DNA of 64,000 nucleotides from Streptomyces glaucescens (GCF_000761215.1 NZ_CP009438.1:6800501-6864500), one strand, 5' to 3'. Shown: positions 41,429 to 49,807, numbered from the stretch's first letter. Notes: generated by a model not told the origin, from the sequence alone. Numbers and translations: made by a program.

Positions 41429-41674
41429 ATGCCAGCCCTCAACGTGGAGTTCAGTGAGCGCGAGCTGGAGGACCTGCGGCAGATCGCCAAGGAGCGCGGG
41501 ACGTCGATGAAGGCCCTCGTCCGTGAGGCCGCCGCGGCCGACATCGCCCGGCACCGGGCACTGAAGGAAGGCGCGGAGGCCTTCCGCCGCTTCTTCACCG
41601 CCCACGCCGACGAGTTCGCGGCAGCCTTCCCCGATGACGAGCCGCCCGCCGGCGGCGAGGGACGGGCCGCCTGA
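41429..41674 (+). CDS. ribbon-helix-helix antitoxin-like protein
   Basis: An 81-residue protein. The first 45 residues look like a MetJ/Arc ribbon-helix-helix: strand ALNVEFSE, then ELEDLRQIAKERGTSMKALVREAA. The acidic C-terminal tail (about 50-81) would wrap a toxin partner. GTGAGG precedes the ATG closely. The downstream gene starts 2 bp after its stop, giving the classical antitoxin-first order. It probably represses its own promoter (inference). Confidence 0.75.
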   Translation: MPALNVEFSERELEDLRQIAKERGTSMKALVREAAAADIARHRALKEGAEAFRRFFTAHADEFAAAFPDDEPPAGGEGRAA

Positions 41675-41676
41675 CG

Positions 41677-42054
41677 ATGGCACCCGTCCTCCACATCGAC
41701 GTGCCCTGGCTGCTCCAGCGGCACGAAGAGGTCCTCCCGGACCAGCCGACCATCAACGACTTCTCCGCGCTGGTGGCGGCCGTCGCCCGGCACCGCGTCG
41801 ACCCGCCCCGGCTCGGCGTCGACTCCGACCCGGCCTGGCGGGCCGCCGCGCTGCTGCACACCCTCGCCCTGCTGCGCCCGCTGCCCTCGGCGAACGCCCG
41901 CTTCGCCTGCGCCACCGCCGTGGCCTACATGTTCGTCAGCGGCGCCGGCATCGACCCGCCCTACGGCGCCCTCGTCGACCTCGCCCGCGACCTGATGGAC
42001 GGCAGGACCGACGTCTACGGCGCCGCCGACCGGCTGCGCTCCTGGCAGATCTGA
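41677..42054 (+). CDS. Fic/Doc-family toxin component, degenerate Fic motif
   Basis: A 125-residue Doc-size protein: INDFSALVAAVARHRVDP at the front, then the Fic-helix region LLRPLPSANARFACATAVAYMFVSGAG. In active Fic/Doc proteins this reads HPFxDGNKRT or HPFxxGNGR; here the His is replaced and the Gly-Asn-Lys is ANA, so AMP- or phosphotransfer by the usual mechanism is unlikely. Streptomyces carry many such RHH-linked proteins. It could be a decayed toxin, a binding protein or a toxin with altered chemistry. Confidence 0.7.
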   Translation: MAPVLHIDVPWLLQRHEEVLPDQPTINDFSALVAAVARHRVDPPRLGVDSDPAWRAAALLHTLALLRPLPSANARFACATAVAYMFVSGAGIDPPYGALVDLARDLMDGRTDVYGAADRLRSWQI

Positions 42055-42506
42055 CACTCCGTCACGGATCCGGTCCCTGCCCCGGCGCCGGCGAGTTCCC
42101 CGGGGAGGCCACGGGGCGAGGGTGAGGGGGACGGCGGGAGGGCGCGGCCGGCGGCCGCGGCGCGCGATCCGGCGAAGGATCCGGCACCGGTGCGCGGCGC
42201 GGCGCCCGGCGACGGGACCATGCGTGCCTCCGCCCCGCGGGCGCCGGTTTCACGCGGGGCGCGGACAAAGGCGAATGGCGGGGCGCGGAGCGCCAGTTGG
42301 CGCCCGATCTGACTTTCTCTCAGTGTGGCTGATGTTGCCCGGTTGCCTTGTTGCGCACGACTCGGTTGTGCGAAGGTGATCCACCGGGAATTTCTGCTCC
42401 CGATAGCGCGCCAAAAAGGTATGCACCAAGTCCGGCTTCCACGTCCGGATCCTTTCGGCGAACAGAACTCCCGGCTGTCCCATATACGTGGGAAGGAAAC
42501 CGCTCA
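42055..42506. other. intergenic region, no gene supported
   Basis: This 452-bp stretch is noticeably less GC-rich than its surroundings after 42300. It probably carries the promoter of the sigma-like/ricin gene. Two weak dyads are visible: TTGCGCAC/TTGTGCGAA around 42350-42375 and TCCCA/TGGGA flanking TATACG around 42478-42493. No convincing protein or RNA gene is seen. Confidence 0.5.
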
Positions 42507-44087
42507 GTGCTCACCCCCCACCCTGCTCCACCGCCGTTCCCCGACGGCGTCCCCGGCCCCTCCGACGAAAGTCTGGCCGCCCGGCTCAGCGGCGTGCCGG
42601 ACGCCGAAGCCTCCCGGGCTGCCGCACAGTTGCTGGCCCGTCACTGGCCGTCAGCGCACTCCTACGCGAGCATCTGCCTCGCGTCGAACACGCAGGTCGC
42701 CGCCATGGTCACCACCGCCGCCTGCCACCAGGTCCTGGACCGGCTCACCCTCGGCGACAGCGGCGTCGCGCTGCGCCCGCGGCTGCTCGTCACCGTGCGG
42801 GACACCGTGCGGCAGTGGTCGGCCGAAGACCGAATAGCCGCCGTCCTGCCCGAGTTGCGGAAACCCGCCGGAGGGCGCGGTATGCGCGCCGCCAAGTCCA
42901 TGACTCCGGAAAACCGCAAGCTCGCCGAACGCGCTTTCCACGAGCTTCCCGGGCCGGCCCGCTGTCTGCTGTGGCACACCGAAGTCGAAGCCGAACCGCT
43001 CGACTTCCCGGCCGCACTGCTCGGCATGGACACCGACACCGCGGCGATCGCCCTGGAACAGGCCCGGGAGAAATTCCGGGAAGGCTGCGTCCGTGCCCAT
43101 CGGCAACTCGCCCCCGGTCCCGACTGCCGTTTCCACAACCGCTTGCTGGACGTGCCGATCCGGCGCGGCGGCGCCCTGCTCCCCGAAGTCCAGGACCACC
43201 TGGCCGAGTGCCGGCACTGCCGGGACGCCGCGGACCAGCTGAGCCAGGTCGAGAACGGACTCGGCGCGCTGCTCGCCGAGGCGGTGCTCGGCTGGGGCGC
43301 CCGCCGCTACCTCGACTCCCGCCCCGGCCGCGCCCAGCACCGTCCGCGCACCCGCGGCACCCGTCGCGCGGGGCGTCCCCGCGTGCTGCCCCGGTTCCCC
43401 GGTGCGGCGGCCCGCTCCGCCCGGGCACTGCGCACCGGCGTGGGCATCGCCTCCGCCGGACTGCTCGCGACGGTCCTGGCCACCAGCCTGTCGTACGACG
43501 GTGACGCGGACCCCGCGGCCTCCGCGGGCGCGGCCGACCGCGGCGACTCGGCCGCACCCGGCACCGGTGCGGCCACCGTGCCGCCGGACGCCGCCCGGCT
43601 GCCGAGCGCACCCCGGCAGACGAGGTTCCGCAACGCGGCCACCGGCCTGTGCCTCGACATCCGGGGCGAGCCGAAGGCGGGCGCCGAGGCCGGACCGGCG
43701 GCCTGCTCGGAGGAGTGGAGCCAGCAGTGGTCGTACGAGAACGACGGACTGCTGCGCAGTGTGGCCGACCCGGGGCTCTGCCTCGACTCGCACGCGGACG
43801 CCGGGGTGGTCATCCTCGGCACCTGCGCCGACGCGGACGACGAGCGCGGGGACGACGTGCGCTACGACCTCACCCCGCGGGGCGAGTTCCTGCCCCGCTG
43901 GGACGAGCAGCTCGCCCTCGCGCCCGCCACCGACGCGCCCGGCGCCGACCTGGTTGTCAAGGTGCGCGACGGTTCCCCGGCGCAACGCTGGTCCGCCGAC
44001 CCGGCCACCACCGGGGCGGACTCCCTGTCGGCCGCCGGGACGAGCGCCGCGACGGCCCGCCAGGCGGCCCTGCCGGAGCCGCACTGA
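42507..44087 (+). CDS. sigma-factor-like / zinc-finger / transmembrane / ricin-lectin chimera
   Basis: A 526-residue protein from GTG 42507 (GGAAGGAA 8 bases upstream). Residues of about 20-90 resemble ECF sigma region 2 and about 140-205 region 4 (FHELPGPARCLLWHTEVEAEPLDFPAALLGM). Residues of about 225-260 form an anti-sigma-type zinc finger, H231-x3-C235-x2-C238. One transmembrane helix lies at about 311-330 (GVGIASAGLLATVLATSLSY). The extracytoplasmic part is a ricin-B beta-trefoil (about 372-510; NAATGLCLDIRGE, PGLCLDSHADAG, QRWSADP). It looks like a membrane-tethered transcription regulator with a carbohydrate sensor; target and ligand are unknown. Confidence 0.8.
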   Translation: MLTPHPAPPPFPDGVPGPSDESLAARLSGVPDAEASRAAAQLLARHWPSAHSYASICLASNTQVAAMVTTAACHQVLDRLTLGDSGVALRPRLLVTVRDTVRQWSAEDRIAAVLPELRKPAGGRGMRAAKSMTPENRKLAERAFHELPGPARCLLWHTEVEAEPLDFPAALLGMDTDTAAIALEQAREKFREGCVRAHRQLAPGPDCRFHNRLLDVPIRRGGALLPEVQDHLAECRHCRDAADQLSQVENGLGALLAEAVLGWGARRYLDSRPGRAQHRPRTRGTRRAGRPRVLPRFPGAAARSARALRTGVGIASAGLLATVLATSLSYDGDADPAASAGAADRGDSAAPGTGAATVPPDAARLPSAPRQTRFRNAATGLCLDIRGEPKAGAEAGPAACSEEWSQQWSYENDGLLRSVADPGLCLDSHADAGVVILGTCADADDERGDDVRYDLTPRGEFLPRWDEQLALAPATDAPGADLVVKVRDGSPAQRWSADPATTGADSLSAAGTSAATARQAALPEPH

Positions 44088-44110
44088 CCGTTGCTTCCGG
44101 CGGGCCCGAC

Positions 44111-44146
44111 GGGTCCTCTCGGGTCCCGTGGGCCCGGAGAGGACCC
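44111..44146. terminator. hairpin between convergent genes
   Basis: GGGTCCTCTC (44111-44120) pairs with GAGAGGACCC (44137-44146) around a 16-base GC-rich loop, 24 bp after the chimera stop and before the convergent oxidase gene. Confidence 0.65.
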
Positions 44147-44307
44147 CTCCGGGGTCGCGTCGCCTGCGGCGCCCGTGGTGATGCCACAGGCGCTTCGCGG
44201 GTCACACCGGCGGCGGGGGGAGGCGGGTCAGCGGCGGGCGAGGCCCGTGCCGGCCGTTCGGCCGCCCGTGCGGGGCGGGGCTCACCGCGAGACGTTCCGC
44301 CGGGCGG

Positions 44308-45477
44308 TCACGCGCCGTCCTCCACGAGGTCGGCGGCGCTCACACTGCCGGGCGTGGCGTGGCCCGACAGGGCGAGGGTCAGGTCGAGTTCGGCGAGCAG
44401 GCAGCGGACGACGTGCTCGACGCCCGCCTGCCCGTCGAGGGCGAGCCCGTAGGCGTACGGCCGTCCGACGAGCACCGCCCGCGCGCCGAGCGCCAGCGCC
44501 TTCACGATGTCGTCGCCGGTGCGGATGCCGCTGTCGAACAGGACGGTGAGCCGGTCCCCGACCGCCTCGGCGACCCGGGGCAGCGCGTCGGCCGCGGCCA
44601 CCGAACCGGCCACCTGACGTCCGCCGTGGTTGGACACCACCACCCCGTCCATCCCGGCCTCGGCGGCGAGCCGGGCGTCGTCCGGGTGCAGGACGCCCTT
44701 GAGGACGATGGGGCCGTCCCACTGCTCGCGCAGGAACGCCAGGTCGGGCCAGGTCTTCCCGGGGTCGGCGAACATGCCGACGAAGTGCAGCACGGCCGCG
44801 TCCGGATCCTCGTGCACCGGCCTGGCGAGGCCGGCCCGGAACGCCGGGTCCGTGAAGTAGTTGGCGGTGCCGACGCCGTGCAGGAACGGAAGGTACGCCT
44901 GGTCGAGGTCGCGGGGCCGCCACGCGAGCAGCGGGGTGTCCAGCGTGACCACGAGGACGCTGAATCCCGCCCGCTTCGCCCGGTCGAGGAAACTGCGCGT
45001 CACCTCCCGGTCCTTGGCCCAGTACAGCTGGAACCAGCGCTCCGCGTCGCCCATGGCCTCCGCCACCTGCTCCAGCGGCGTGCTGGACGCCGAGGACAGG
45101 ATGTACGGCACGCCCTGCGCGGCGGCGGCCCGGGCGGCGGCCGGCTCGGCGTCGGGGTGCAGGATGGACAGCACACCGACCGGGGCGAGCGCCAGCGGGG
45201 CGGGCAGTGTCCGGCCCAGCACCTCGACGGACAGGTCGCGTTCGTGGACGTCGCGCAGCATGCGCGGCACGATCCGCCGCCGCCGCAGGGCGGCCCGGTT
45301 GGCGCGGGCGGTGCTGCCGTCGCCGGCGCCGCCCGCGACGTAGCCGACCGGTCCGGGGCCGAGCCGCCGCTCGGTCAGCTCTTCCAGCCGGGTCAGGTCG
45401 GTGGGCAGCCGGGGTATCGCCCCCGTCATCCCGCCCAGGTAGATCTCGTACTGGAAGTCCGCCCAGTGCTGGGCCAT
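44308..45477 (-). CDS. FMN-dependent 2-hydroxyacid oxidase (lactate 2-monooxygenase-like)
   Basis: A 389-residue flavoprotein of the lactate oxidase/glycolate oxidase family. It has the GYVAGGAGDGSTARANRAAL entry, RIVPRMLRDV, the FMN-binding APVGVLSILHPDAE, FQLYWAKDREV and the catalytic SNHGGRQV (active-site His followed by substrate Arg). IVLKGVLHP supplies the flavin Lys. Length and N-terminal layout (HWADFQYEIYLGG) match lactate 2-monooxygenase, which converts lactate to acetate, CO2 and water. The exact substrate is uncertain. Confidence 0.88.
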   Translation of the reverse strand: MAQHWADFQYEIYLGGMTGAIPRLPTDLTRLEELTERRLGPGPVGYVAGGAGDGSTARANRAALRRRRIVPRMLRDVHERDLSVEVLGRTLPAPLALAPVGVLSILHPDAEPAAARAAAAQGVPYILSSASSTPLEQVAEAMGDAERWFQLYWAKDREVTRSFLDRAKRAGFSVLVVTLDTPLLAWRPRDLDQAYLPFLHGVGTANYFTDPAFRAGLARPVHEDPDAAVLHFVGMFADPGKTWPDLAFLREQWDGPIVLKGVLHPDDARLAAEAGMDGVVVSNHGGRQVAGSVAAADALPRVAEAVGDRLTVLFDSGIRTGDDIVKALALGARAVLVGRPYAYGLALDGQAGVEHVVRCLLAELDLTLALSGHATPGSVSAADLVEDGA

Positions 45478-45985
45478 CCGTCCGCCTCCCGCCGTCGAGC
45501 CTGCGCCGAACGCCGACCATACCGGCCGGTACGCGGCAGGGGGATCGGCCGGTGCGCGCGGATTCCCGTGGCGGGGGAGCGGCGCTCGTCGGGGGAGCGG
45601 GCGAGCGTACGGCCGGGAGCGGAGCCGGGACCAGAGGATGGTTCATCCATCTTCCGTGTGTGAAGTGGATGGTTCGACCACCTGAGGTTGAACGCCGGGC
45701 GACCGGTGGGGGCCGGTGTGCGACAGATTCGGAATGTTTCAAGCCGATTAACGAGACCGGTGAAACCGGCCATTCGGCCACTCGAAACGATCAAGATCCG
45801 CGCAGATTGGGGGTTGGAACGTTCGAACACCGTAACTTCACGCCACTGATTCAATACGCAAGGTTACCGAAATCCATGGGGTCGATGTGAGTTTCGGCGG
45901 CGGACTCGGCAGACTCGCGCTCGCCGGTCGGTACTCACCGCGTGCGGTCCGGCACTCAACGCAATCGAGCGGAAGGAAGCACACA
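45478..45985. other. intergenic region, regulatory only
   Basis: This 508-bp gap separates divergent genes and holds no gene I can support. GGATGGTTC occurs at 45636-45644 and 45667-45675 (31-bp period), and the first copy is part of the dyad GGATG-GTT-CATCC. From about 45730 the sequence is unusually AT-rich for this genome and contains GAACGTTC at 45818-45825. These are candidate control sites for the oxidase or the protease inhibitor. Confidence 0.4.
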
Positions 45986-46408
45986 ATGCGGAACTTCGCG
46001 CGCCGGGCAGCGACCCTCGCCCTCGCAGCCACCGCGCTTGCCGCACCCCTGGCCGGGACCGCCCAGGCGGCGCCCGACACCCTCTACGCCCCCTCCGCCC
46101 TGGTCCTGACCATGGGCCACGGCGAGGCCGCGATCGGAGTCACCCCCGAACGCGCCGTGACCCTGTCGTGTACCCCGAGGCCGTCCGGCACGCACCCGGA
46201 CCCGGTCTCGGCGTGCGCCGAACTGCGCCGCGTCGACGGTGACTTCACCGCCCTGGGGGGCGAGAGCGGCATCCTGTGCACCCGCGAGTACGACCCCGTG
46301 GTCGTCACCGTCGACGGTGTCTGGCAGGGGCAGCGGGTCTCCTACGAGCGCACCTTCCCCAACGAGTGCGTCATGAACGCGACCGCCTCCAGCGTGTACG
46401 CGTTCTAA
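45986..46408 (+). CDS. secreted subtilisin-inhibitor-like protein (SSI family)
   Basis: A 140-residue secreted inhibitor. The Sec signal peptide is about 28 residues (cut after AQA), leaving a mature protein of about 112 residues starting near APDTLYAPSALVLT. Four cysteines (C62, C77, C98, C128) match the two disulfides of Streptomyces subtilisin inhibitor. The reactive loop is CTREYDP, with Arg100 in the P1 position where SSI has Met, predicting strong trypsin-type specificity. YDPVVVTVDGVWQG and FPNECVMN are family signatures. GGAAGGAAG precedes the ATG. It probably controls secreted proteases during differentiation. Confidence 0.93.
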   Translation: MRNFARRAATLALAATALAAPLAGTAQAAPDTLYAPSALVLTMGHGEAAIGVTPERAVTLSCTPRPSGTHPDPVSACAELRRVDGDFTALGGESGILCTREYDPVVVTVDGVWQGQRVSYERTFPNECVMNATASSVYAF

Positions 46409-46469
46409 AGGCCGGGATCGCGCCGGCGCCGTGATGGCAGCAGGAGGCCGCAGGTGGGGAGTGCGGGTT

Positions 46470-46533
46470 CCTGTCACGGTCCGGGCGGTCTCGTGACAGG
46501 GGCCGGCGGGCGGAGTGGGGCCGCCCGCCGGCC
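46470..46533. terminator. tandem hairpin terminators
   Basis: First hairpin: CCTGTCACG (46470-46478) with CGTGACAGG (46492-46500). Second: GGCCGGCGGGCGG (46501-46513) with CCGCCCGCCGGCC (46521-46533), a perfect 13-bp stem. They lie between the inhibitor gene and the convergent CDGSH gene. Confidence 0.8.
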
Positions 46534-46539
46534 TCTCGA

Positions 46540-46746
46540 TCAGTGGCCCCGCGACTTGTCGCGGTGGCTGGTGTCGCACCAGGGGAACCGCCGGCTGCGC
46601 CGGCAGGTGCACAGTGCGACCCGGAAACGGTCGGAGGAGACGGTCGTACCGTCCTCCAGTTCTATCTCCACCGGGCCCTCGACGAGCATCGGGCCCTCGC
46701 GGCGGGCCCGGATCCGGCGAGGCCGGTCAGACGGGGAGTTCGGCAC
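46540..46746 (-). CDS. CDGSH iron-sulfur domain protein
   Basis: A 68-residue protein. The cluster ligands C46, C48, C57 and H61 fit the mitoNEET/CDGSH pattern C-x-C-x2-S-x3-P-x-C-D-x-x-H (CTCRRSRRFPWCDTSH); the usual Gly after CD is Thr. It should bind one [2Fe-2S] with Cys3His ligation and may transfer clusters or electrons. The ATG lies inside the last 20 bp of the methyltransferase gene, so it is the third gene of a coupled operon. Confidence 0.88.
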   Translation of the reverse strand: MPNSPSDRPRRIRARREGPMLVEGPVEIELEDGTTVSSDRFRVALCTCRRSRRFPWCDTSHRDKSRGH

Positions 46747-47401
46747 GGACCACCACCAGCTCTTCGCTCTCCTCGGCGGGCCCCAGCAGGCCCCGCTCCC
46801 GCAGCCAGTCCGCGCGGGCGCTCAGCACCGGGCCGAAAGGTATCCGCGAGCGCCGCGTCACGGCCGCCTTGAGTCCCGCCTCGCGCAGGCGCGCCACCGT
46901 CCGCTCCGGATCGCTGAGCGCCGAGTGGACCATCAGCAGGACCCCGCCCGGCCGCAGCAGGCCGGGTGCCTCCCGGCAGATGCGGTCCACCAGCAGCCGC
47001 CCGTCACGCCCCGCGTCCCAGGCCCTGGCCCGGCCACGAGGGGGGAGCCCGCCGTTCGGGGCGGGCACGTACGGCGGGTTGGCCAGGATCAGGTCGAAGC
47101 GCTGGCCGCGCACCGGCTCGAACAGATCGCCGCGCCGGATGCGCACCGGGAGCCGGGACAGCCGGGCGTTGATCCGCGCGGTCCACACCGCCCGACGGGA
47201 CACGTCCACAGCCGTGACACGGGTGCCGCGGCGCGCGGCCTCCAGGGCCAGCGCGCCGCTGCCGGTGCCCACGTCCAGGACGCTCGCGTCCGGTGGGAGC
47301 GGCTCGTCGGACAGGGCCGCCGCCAGGAGGGACGTGTCCTCCTGCGGTCGGTAGACGCCGGGTGCGAGGAAGGTATTCACCCCCTCCCAGTACCCGATCA
47401 T
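46727..47401 (-). CDS. HemK2/MTQ2-type SAM methyltransferase
   Basis: A 224-residue class I methyltransferase. Motif I is VLDVGTGSGALALEAA, and the catalytic/substrate motif is ANPPYVP (NPPY), which marks enzymes that methylate a planar nitrogen such as the Gln of release factors or Asn/Gln in other targets. The YRPQEDTSLL start is the HemK2 subgroup signature. Its ATG abuts the TGA of the upstream iron-enzyme gene with no gap (TGAATG). Its target may be an unusual protein or small molecule rather than a release factor, given the operon. Confidence 0.85.
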   Translation of the reverse strand: MIGYWEGVNTFLAPGVYRPQEDTSLLAAALSDEPLPPDASVLDVGTGSGALALEAARRGTRVTAVDVSRRAVWTARINARLSRLPVRIRRGDLFEPVRGQRFDLILANPPYVPAPNGGLPPRGRARAWDAGRDGRLLVDRICREAPGLLRPGGVLLMVHSALSDPERTVARLREAGLKAAVTRRSRIPFGPVLSARADWLRERGLLGPAEESEELVVVRAELPV

Positions 47402-48409
47402 TCAGGAAATATGGGAGATAGCGGAAGTGGCGCGTGAGCGCAGTGAGGACCGGCCCGCCCGCCAGTCGGACAGCAGCCGGTCCGCGAGGCGGTCCTCCAG
47501 CAGGTTCGTGGCGTCGATCCCGAACGCCACGTCCCGGGCGAGCTGCGGTTCGTCCTCCAGCAGACCGGCGATGACCTCGTGGCGGACCACCTGCTCGTGC
47601 ACCGCGTCCGCCTCCACGTGCTCGTCGTAGAAGTGTTCGGCGGCCGGCCCGGCCTGGTTGCGCCGCATCGCCTCCGCCAGCCGCCGGGAACCGGGCGACG
47701 AGGTGATCTCGACGGCGGCGAAGTGGCCGACGAGGGCGCCCCGAAGGGCGCGGTGCAGTCCGAACAGGGACATCATGTTCACCGTGGCCAGCGCCTCCGC
47801 GGCGGCCTCCTCCAGATAGTGGCCGTAGGCGGTGTCCAGGCCCAGATCCGTCATGAGGTCGGCGAACAGCCGGGCGTGCACCCGGTCGGCGCGCCCGCCG
47901 CCGAACTCGTCGAACTCCACCGCCGCCATCGCCGCCTTCGCCCGGCCGCGCAGCCGGGGCAGCACCCAGGCGTGCGGATCCGCCTCCTTCAGGTGGTACA
48001 GGGAGCGCTGGGCGGCGTACTCCCGCAGGTGCCACAGCTCGCCCTCGTCCCGCAGGAAGTGCGAGACGCCGGCGGCGTCGGCCGGCTCGACCAGCAGATC
48101 GGCGACGGCGTCCTCGACGGAGTCGTGCACCGGGGCGTCCGCCCGGAGCGCGGACAGGAAGCACCGCTCCAGCGCCGCCCGGACGCGAAGCACCTCCGGG
48201 TCCCACTCGCGTTCCGGGGCCACCCCCTCGAAACCGCGGTAGTGCAGCTCGTAACAGAGGTACAGGGCGAGCTGGAGGTCGTCGCCGTACGGGTCCGCGT
48301 CCGCGGCCGACCCGGCATCCGGGGCCGGGCCGCCGGCCCGCAGGCAGTCCAGCACGGCCGCCGAGAGGGGGCCGCGGGGCGTGGGCAGTCGCTGTGCTTC
48401 GTGTTCCAT
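47402..48409 (-). CDS. heme-oxygenase-like iron-containing redox enzyme (HDO-type)
   Basis: A 335-residue helical protein of the iron-containing redox enzyme family (heme-oxygenase-like diiron oxidases and oxygenases). Possible metal-ligand regions are ELHYRGFEG near residue 50 and the late EHFYDEHVEADAVHEQV segment, rich in Glu, His and Asp. Related enzymes cleave or hydroxylate amino acids, fatty acids or nucleobases with O2. The substrate is unknown. The ATG at 48409 is used; a further upstream in-frame start at 48460 adds low-complexity residues. It leads a three-gene operon with a methyltransferase and a CDGSH protein. Confidence 0.82.
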   Translation of the reverse strand: MEHEAQRLPTPRGPLSAAVLDCLRAGGPAPDAGSAADADPYGDDLQLALYLCYELHYRGFEGVAPEREWDPEVLRVRAALERCFLSALRADAPVHDSVEDAVADLLVEPADAAGVSHFLRDEGELWHLREYAAQRSLYHLKEADPHAWVLPRLRGRAKAAMAAVEFDEFGGGRADRVHARLFADLMTDLGLDTAYGHYLEEAAAEALATVNMMSLFGLHRALRGALVGHFAAVEITSSPGSRRLAEAMRRNQAGPAAEHFYDEHVEADAVHEQVVRHEVIAGLLEDEPQLARDVAFGIDATNLLEDRLADRLLSDWRAGRSSLRSRATSAISHIS

Positions 48410-48557
48410 GGCACACAGGTACCCCGGTACGGGCCGTCCGCGCCCCCGCGCCGCCGCCATCAGCGAGAACCCGGCCGTCGGCGGGGGACCACGCCGCCGC
48501 GACGGCGAGGGCGGCGCCTTCCCGGGCCGGGGCGGACCGGCCCGCCGTCCGTGCCGC

Positions 48558-48773
48558 TCACTCGCCCTCGGACTCCTCCTGCGCCCGGGTGTTCGGGGTG
48601 ATGGCCTCTCCGGCCTCGCCCCGCCGGCGCCGCTGTTCGTCGGTGTCGCGCACCCGCCGTTCCTCGTCCAGGATCTCCTGGAGGACCTCCTCGAACGCGG
48701 TCTCCGGCTGTTCGCCGCGGCGGTCGTGGTCGTGGGAGTGCTTGTCGTCGGGGTGCTTCTCTTCGGCCGACAC
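48558..48773 (-). CDS. small highly charged hypothetical protein
   Basis: A 71-residue protein dominated by Glu, Asp, Arg and His, with a central amphipathic helix (FEEVLQEILDEERRVRD). GTG 48773 has a clear GAAGGAG seven bases upstream, and it lies 26 bp after the Ppx/GppA gene on the same strand, so it is probably translated. No named domain is recognised. Confidence 0.6.
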   Translation of the reverse strand: MSAEEKHPDDKHSHDHDRRGEQPETAFEEVLQEILDEERRVRDTDEQRRRRGEAGEAITPNTRAQEESEGE

Positions 48774-48799
48774 GGGGCCGCTCCTTCACTGTCGCAGGG

Positions 48800-49807
48800 T
48801 CAGGATGTGGTGCTCGCGATGCGCAGCGGCACCGGTTCCGCACCGGCGGGTTCCTCGTCGAGCCGGCAGACCCCCGCCCACCAGGACGGGCCGTCCTCGA
48901 CGTGGCGCAGCAGCACGCCCTCCCGGATCGCCCACGGGCAGACGGTGAGCGAGCGCAGGCCGGTCACCTTCATCGCCGTGTGCGCGACCAGCGCGCCGGC
49001 CAGGCTCTGGCCGGCGCGCGGCGCGGAGATGCCGGGCAGCAGGGCCCGCTCGGCGGCGGGCAGCGCGGACAGCCGCTCCACCGCCCCCCGCAGATCGGCG
49101 CGGCGCAGCTGCCGCTCCGCGAACGGCCCGTGCCGCCCCGGCGCGGCCCCGCACAGCCGGCCGAGCTGCTGGAAGGTGCGGGAGGTGGCGACGGCGGTGC
49201 GCGGCCCCTCCCAGCGGATCCGGGCCCCGGCGTCCCGCAGCTGGTGGCGGACCTTGCGGCGCAGCGCCCGCACCTGCTCGGGCGACGGCGGGTCCTCGCC
49301 GGTGAAGAACTCGTGGGTCAGCCGGCCCGCGCCCAGCGGCAGCGAGGCCACGTAGTCCGGCAGCCGCCCGCGGCCGAACGCCACCTCCAGGGAACCGCCG
49401 CCGATGTCCAGCAGGGCGAGCGGCCCGGACCGCCAGCCCATCCAGCGCCGCGCGGCGAGGAACGTCAGCTCCGCCTCCAGTTCGCCGGGCAGCGTGCACA
49501 GCTCCACACCGGTGCGCCGGCGCACGGCCTGCAGCACCTCACGGCGGTTGGGCGCGGCCCGTACCACGGCGGTCGCGAAGGCCAGCGGACCGGCCGCGCC
49601 CCACTTGCCCGCGGTCAGGTCGGCCTCGGCGACGGCCTCGGCGAGGCGGTCGACGGCGGTCTGCGGGATCGGCGCGCCGGGCTGCACCTCGTCGGCGAGA
49701 CGCAGCCGCCACTTGGCGGTGTGCACGGGCAGCGGCACGCCGCCCTCCGCGTCGGCCACGACGAGCCGCACCGTCTTGGAGCCCACGTCCACCACGCTGA
49801 TTCGCAT
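48800..49807 (-). CDS. Ppx/GppA-family phosphatase
   Basis: A 335-residue member of the exopolyphosphatase/guanosine pentaphosphatase family with the actin-like ATPase fold: VVDVGSKTVRLVVAD (phosphate 1), GELEAELTFLAARR, LLDIGGGSLEVAFG (phosphate 2) and AGALVAHTAMKVTG. Actinobacteria often have two paralogues that hydrolyse polyphosphate or pppGpp. The ATG at 49807 is chosen; the frame is open further upstream but without family similarity. It may be co-transcribed with the small charged protein. Confidence 0.88.
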   Translation of the reverse strand: MRISVVDVGSKTVRLVVADAEGGVPLPVHTAKWRLRLADEVQPGAPIPQTAVDRLAEAVAEADLTAGKWGAAGPLAFATAVVRAAPNRREVLQAVRRRTGVELCTLPGELEAELTFLAARRWMGWRSGPLALLDIGGGSLEVAFGRGRLPDYVASLPLGAGRLTHEFFTGEDPPSPEQVRALRRKVRHQLRDAGARIRWEGPRTAVATSRTFQQLGRLCGAAPGRHGPFAERQLRRADLRGAVERLSALPAAERALLPGISAPRAGQSLAGALVAHTAMKVTGLRSLTVCPWAIREGVLLRHVEDGPSWWAGVCRLDEEPAGAEPVPLRIASTTS

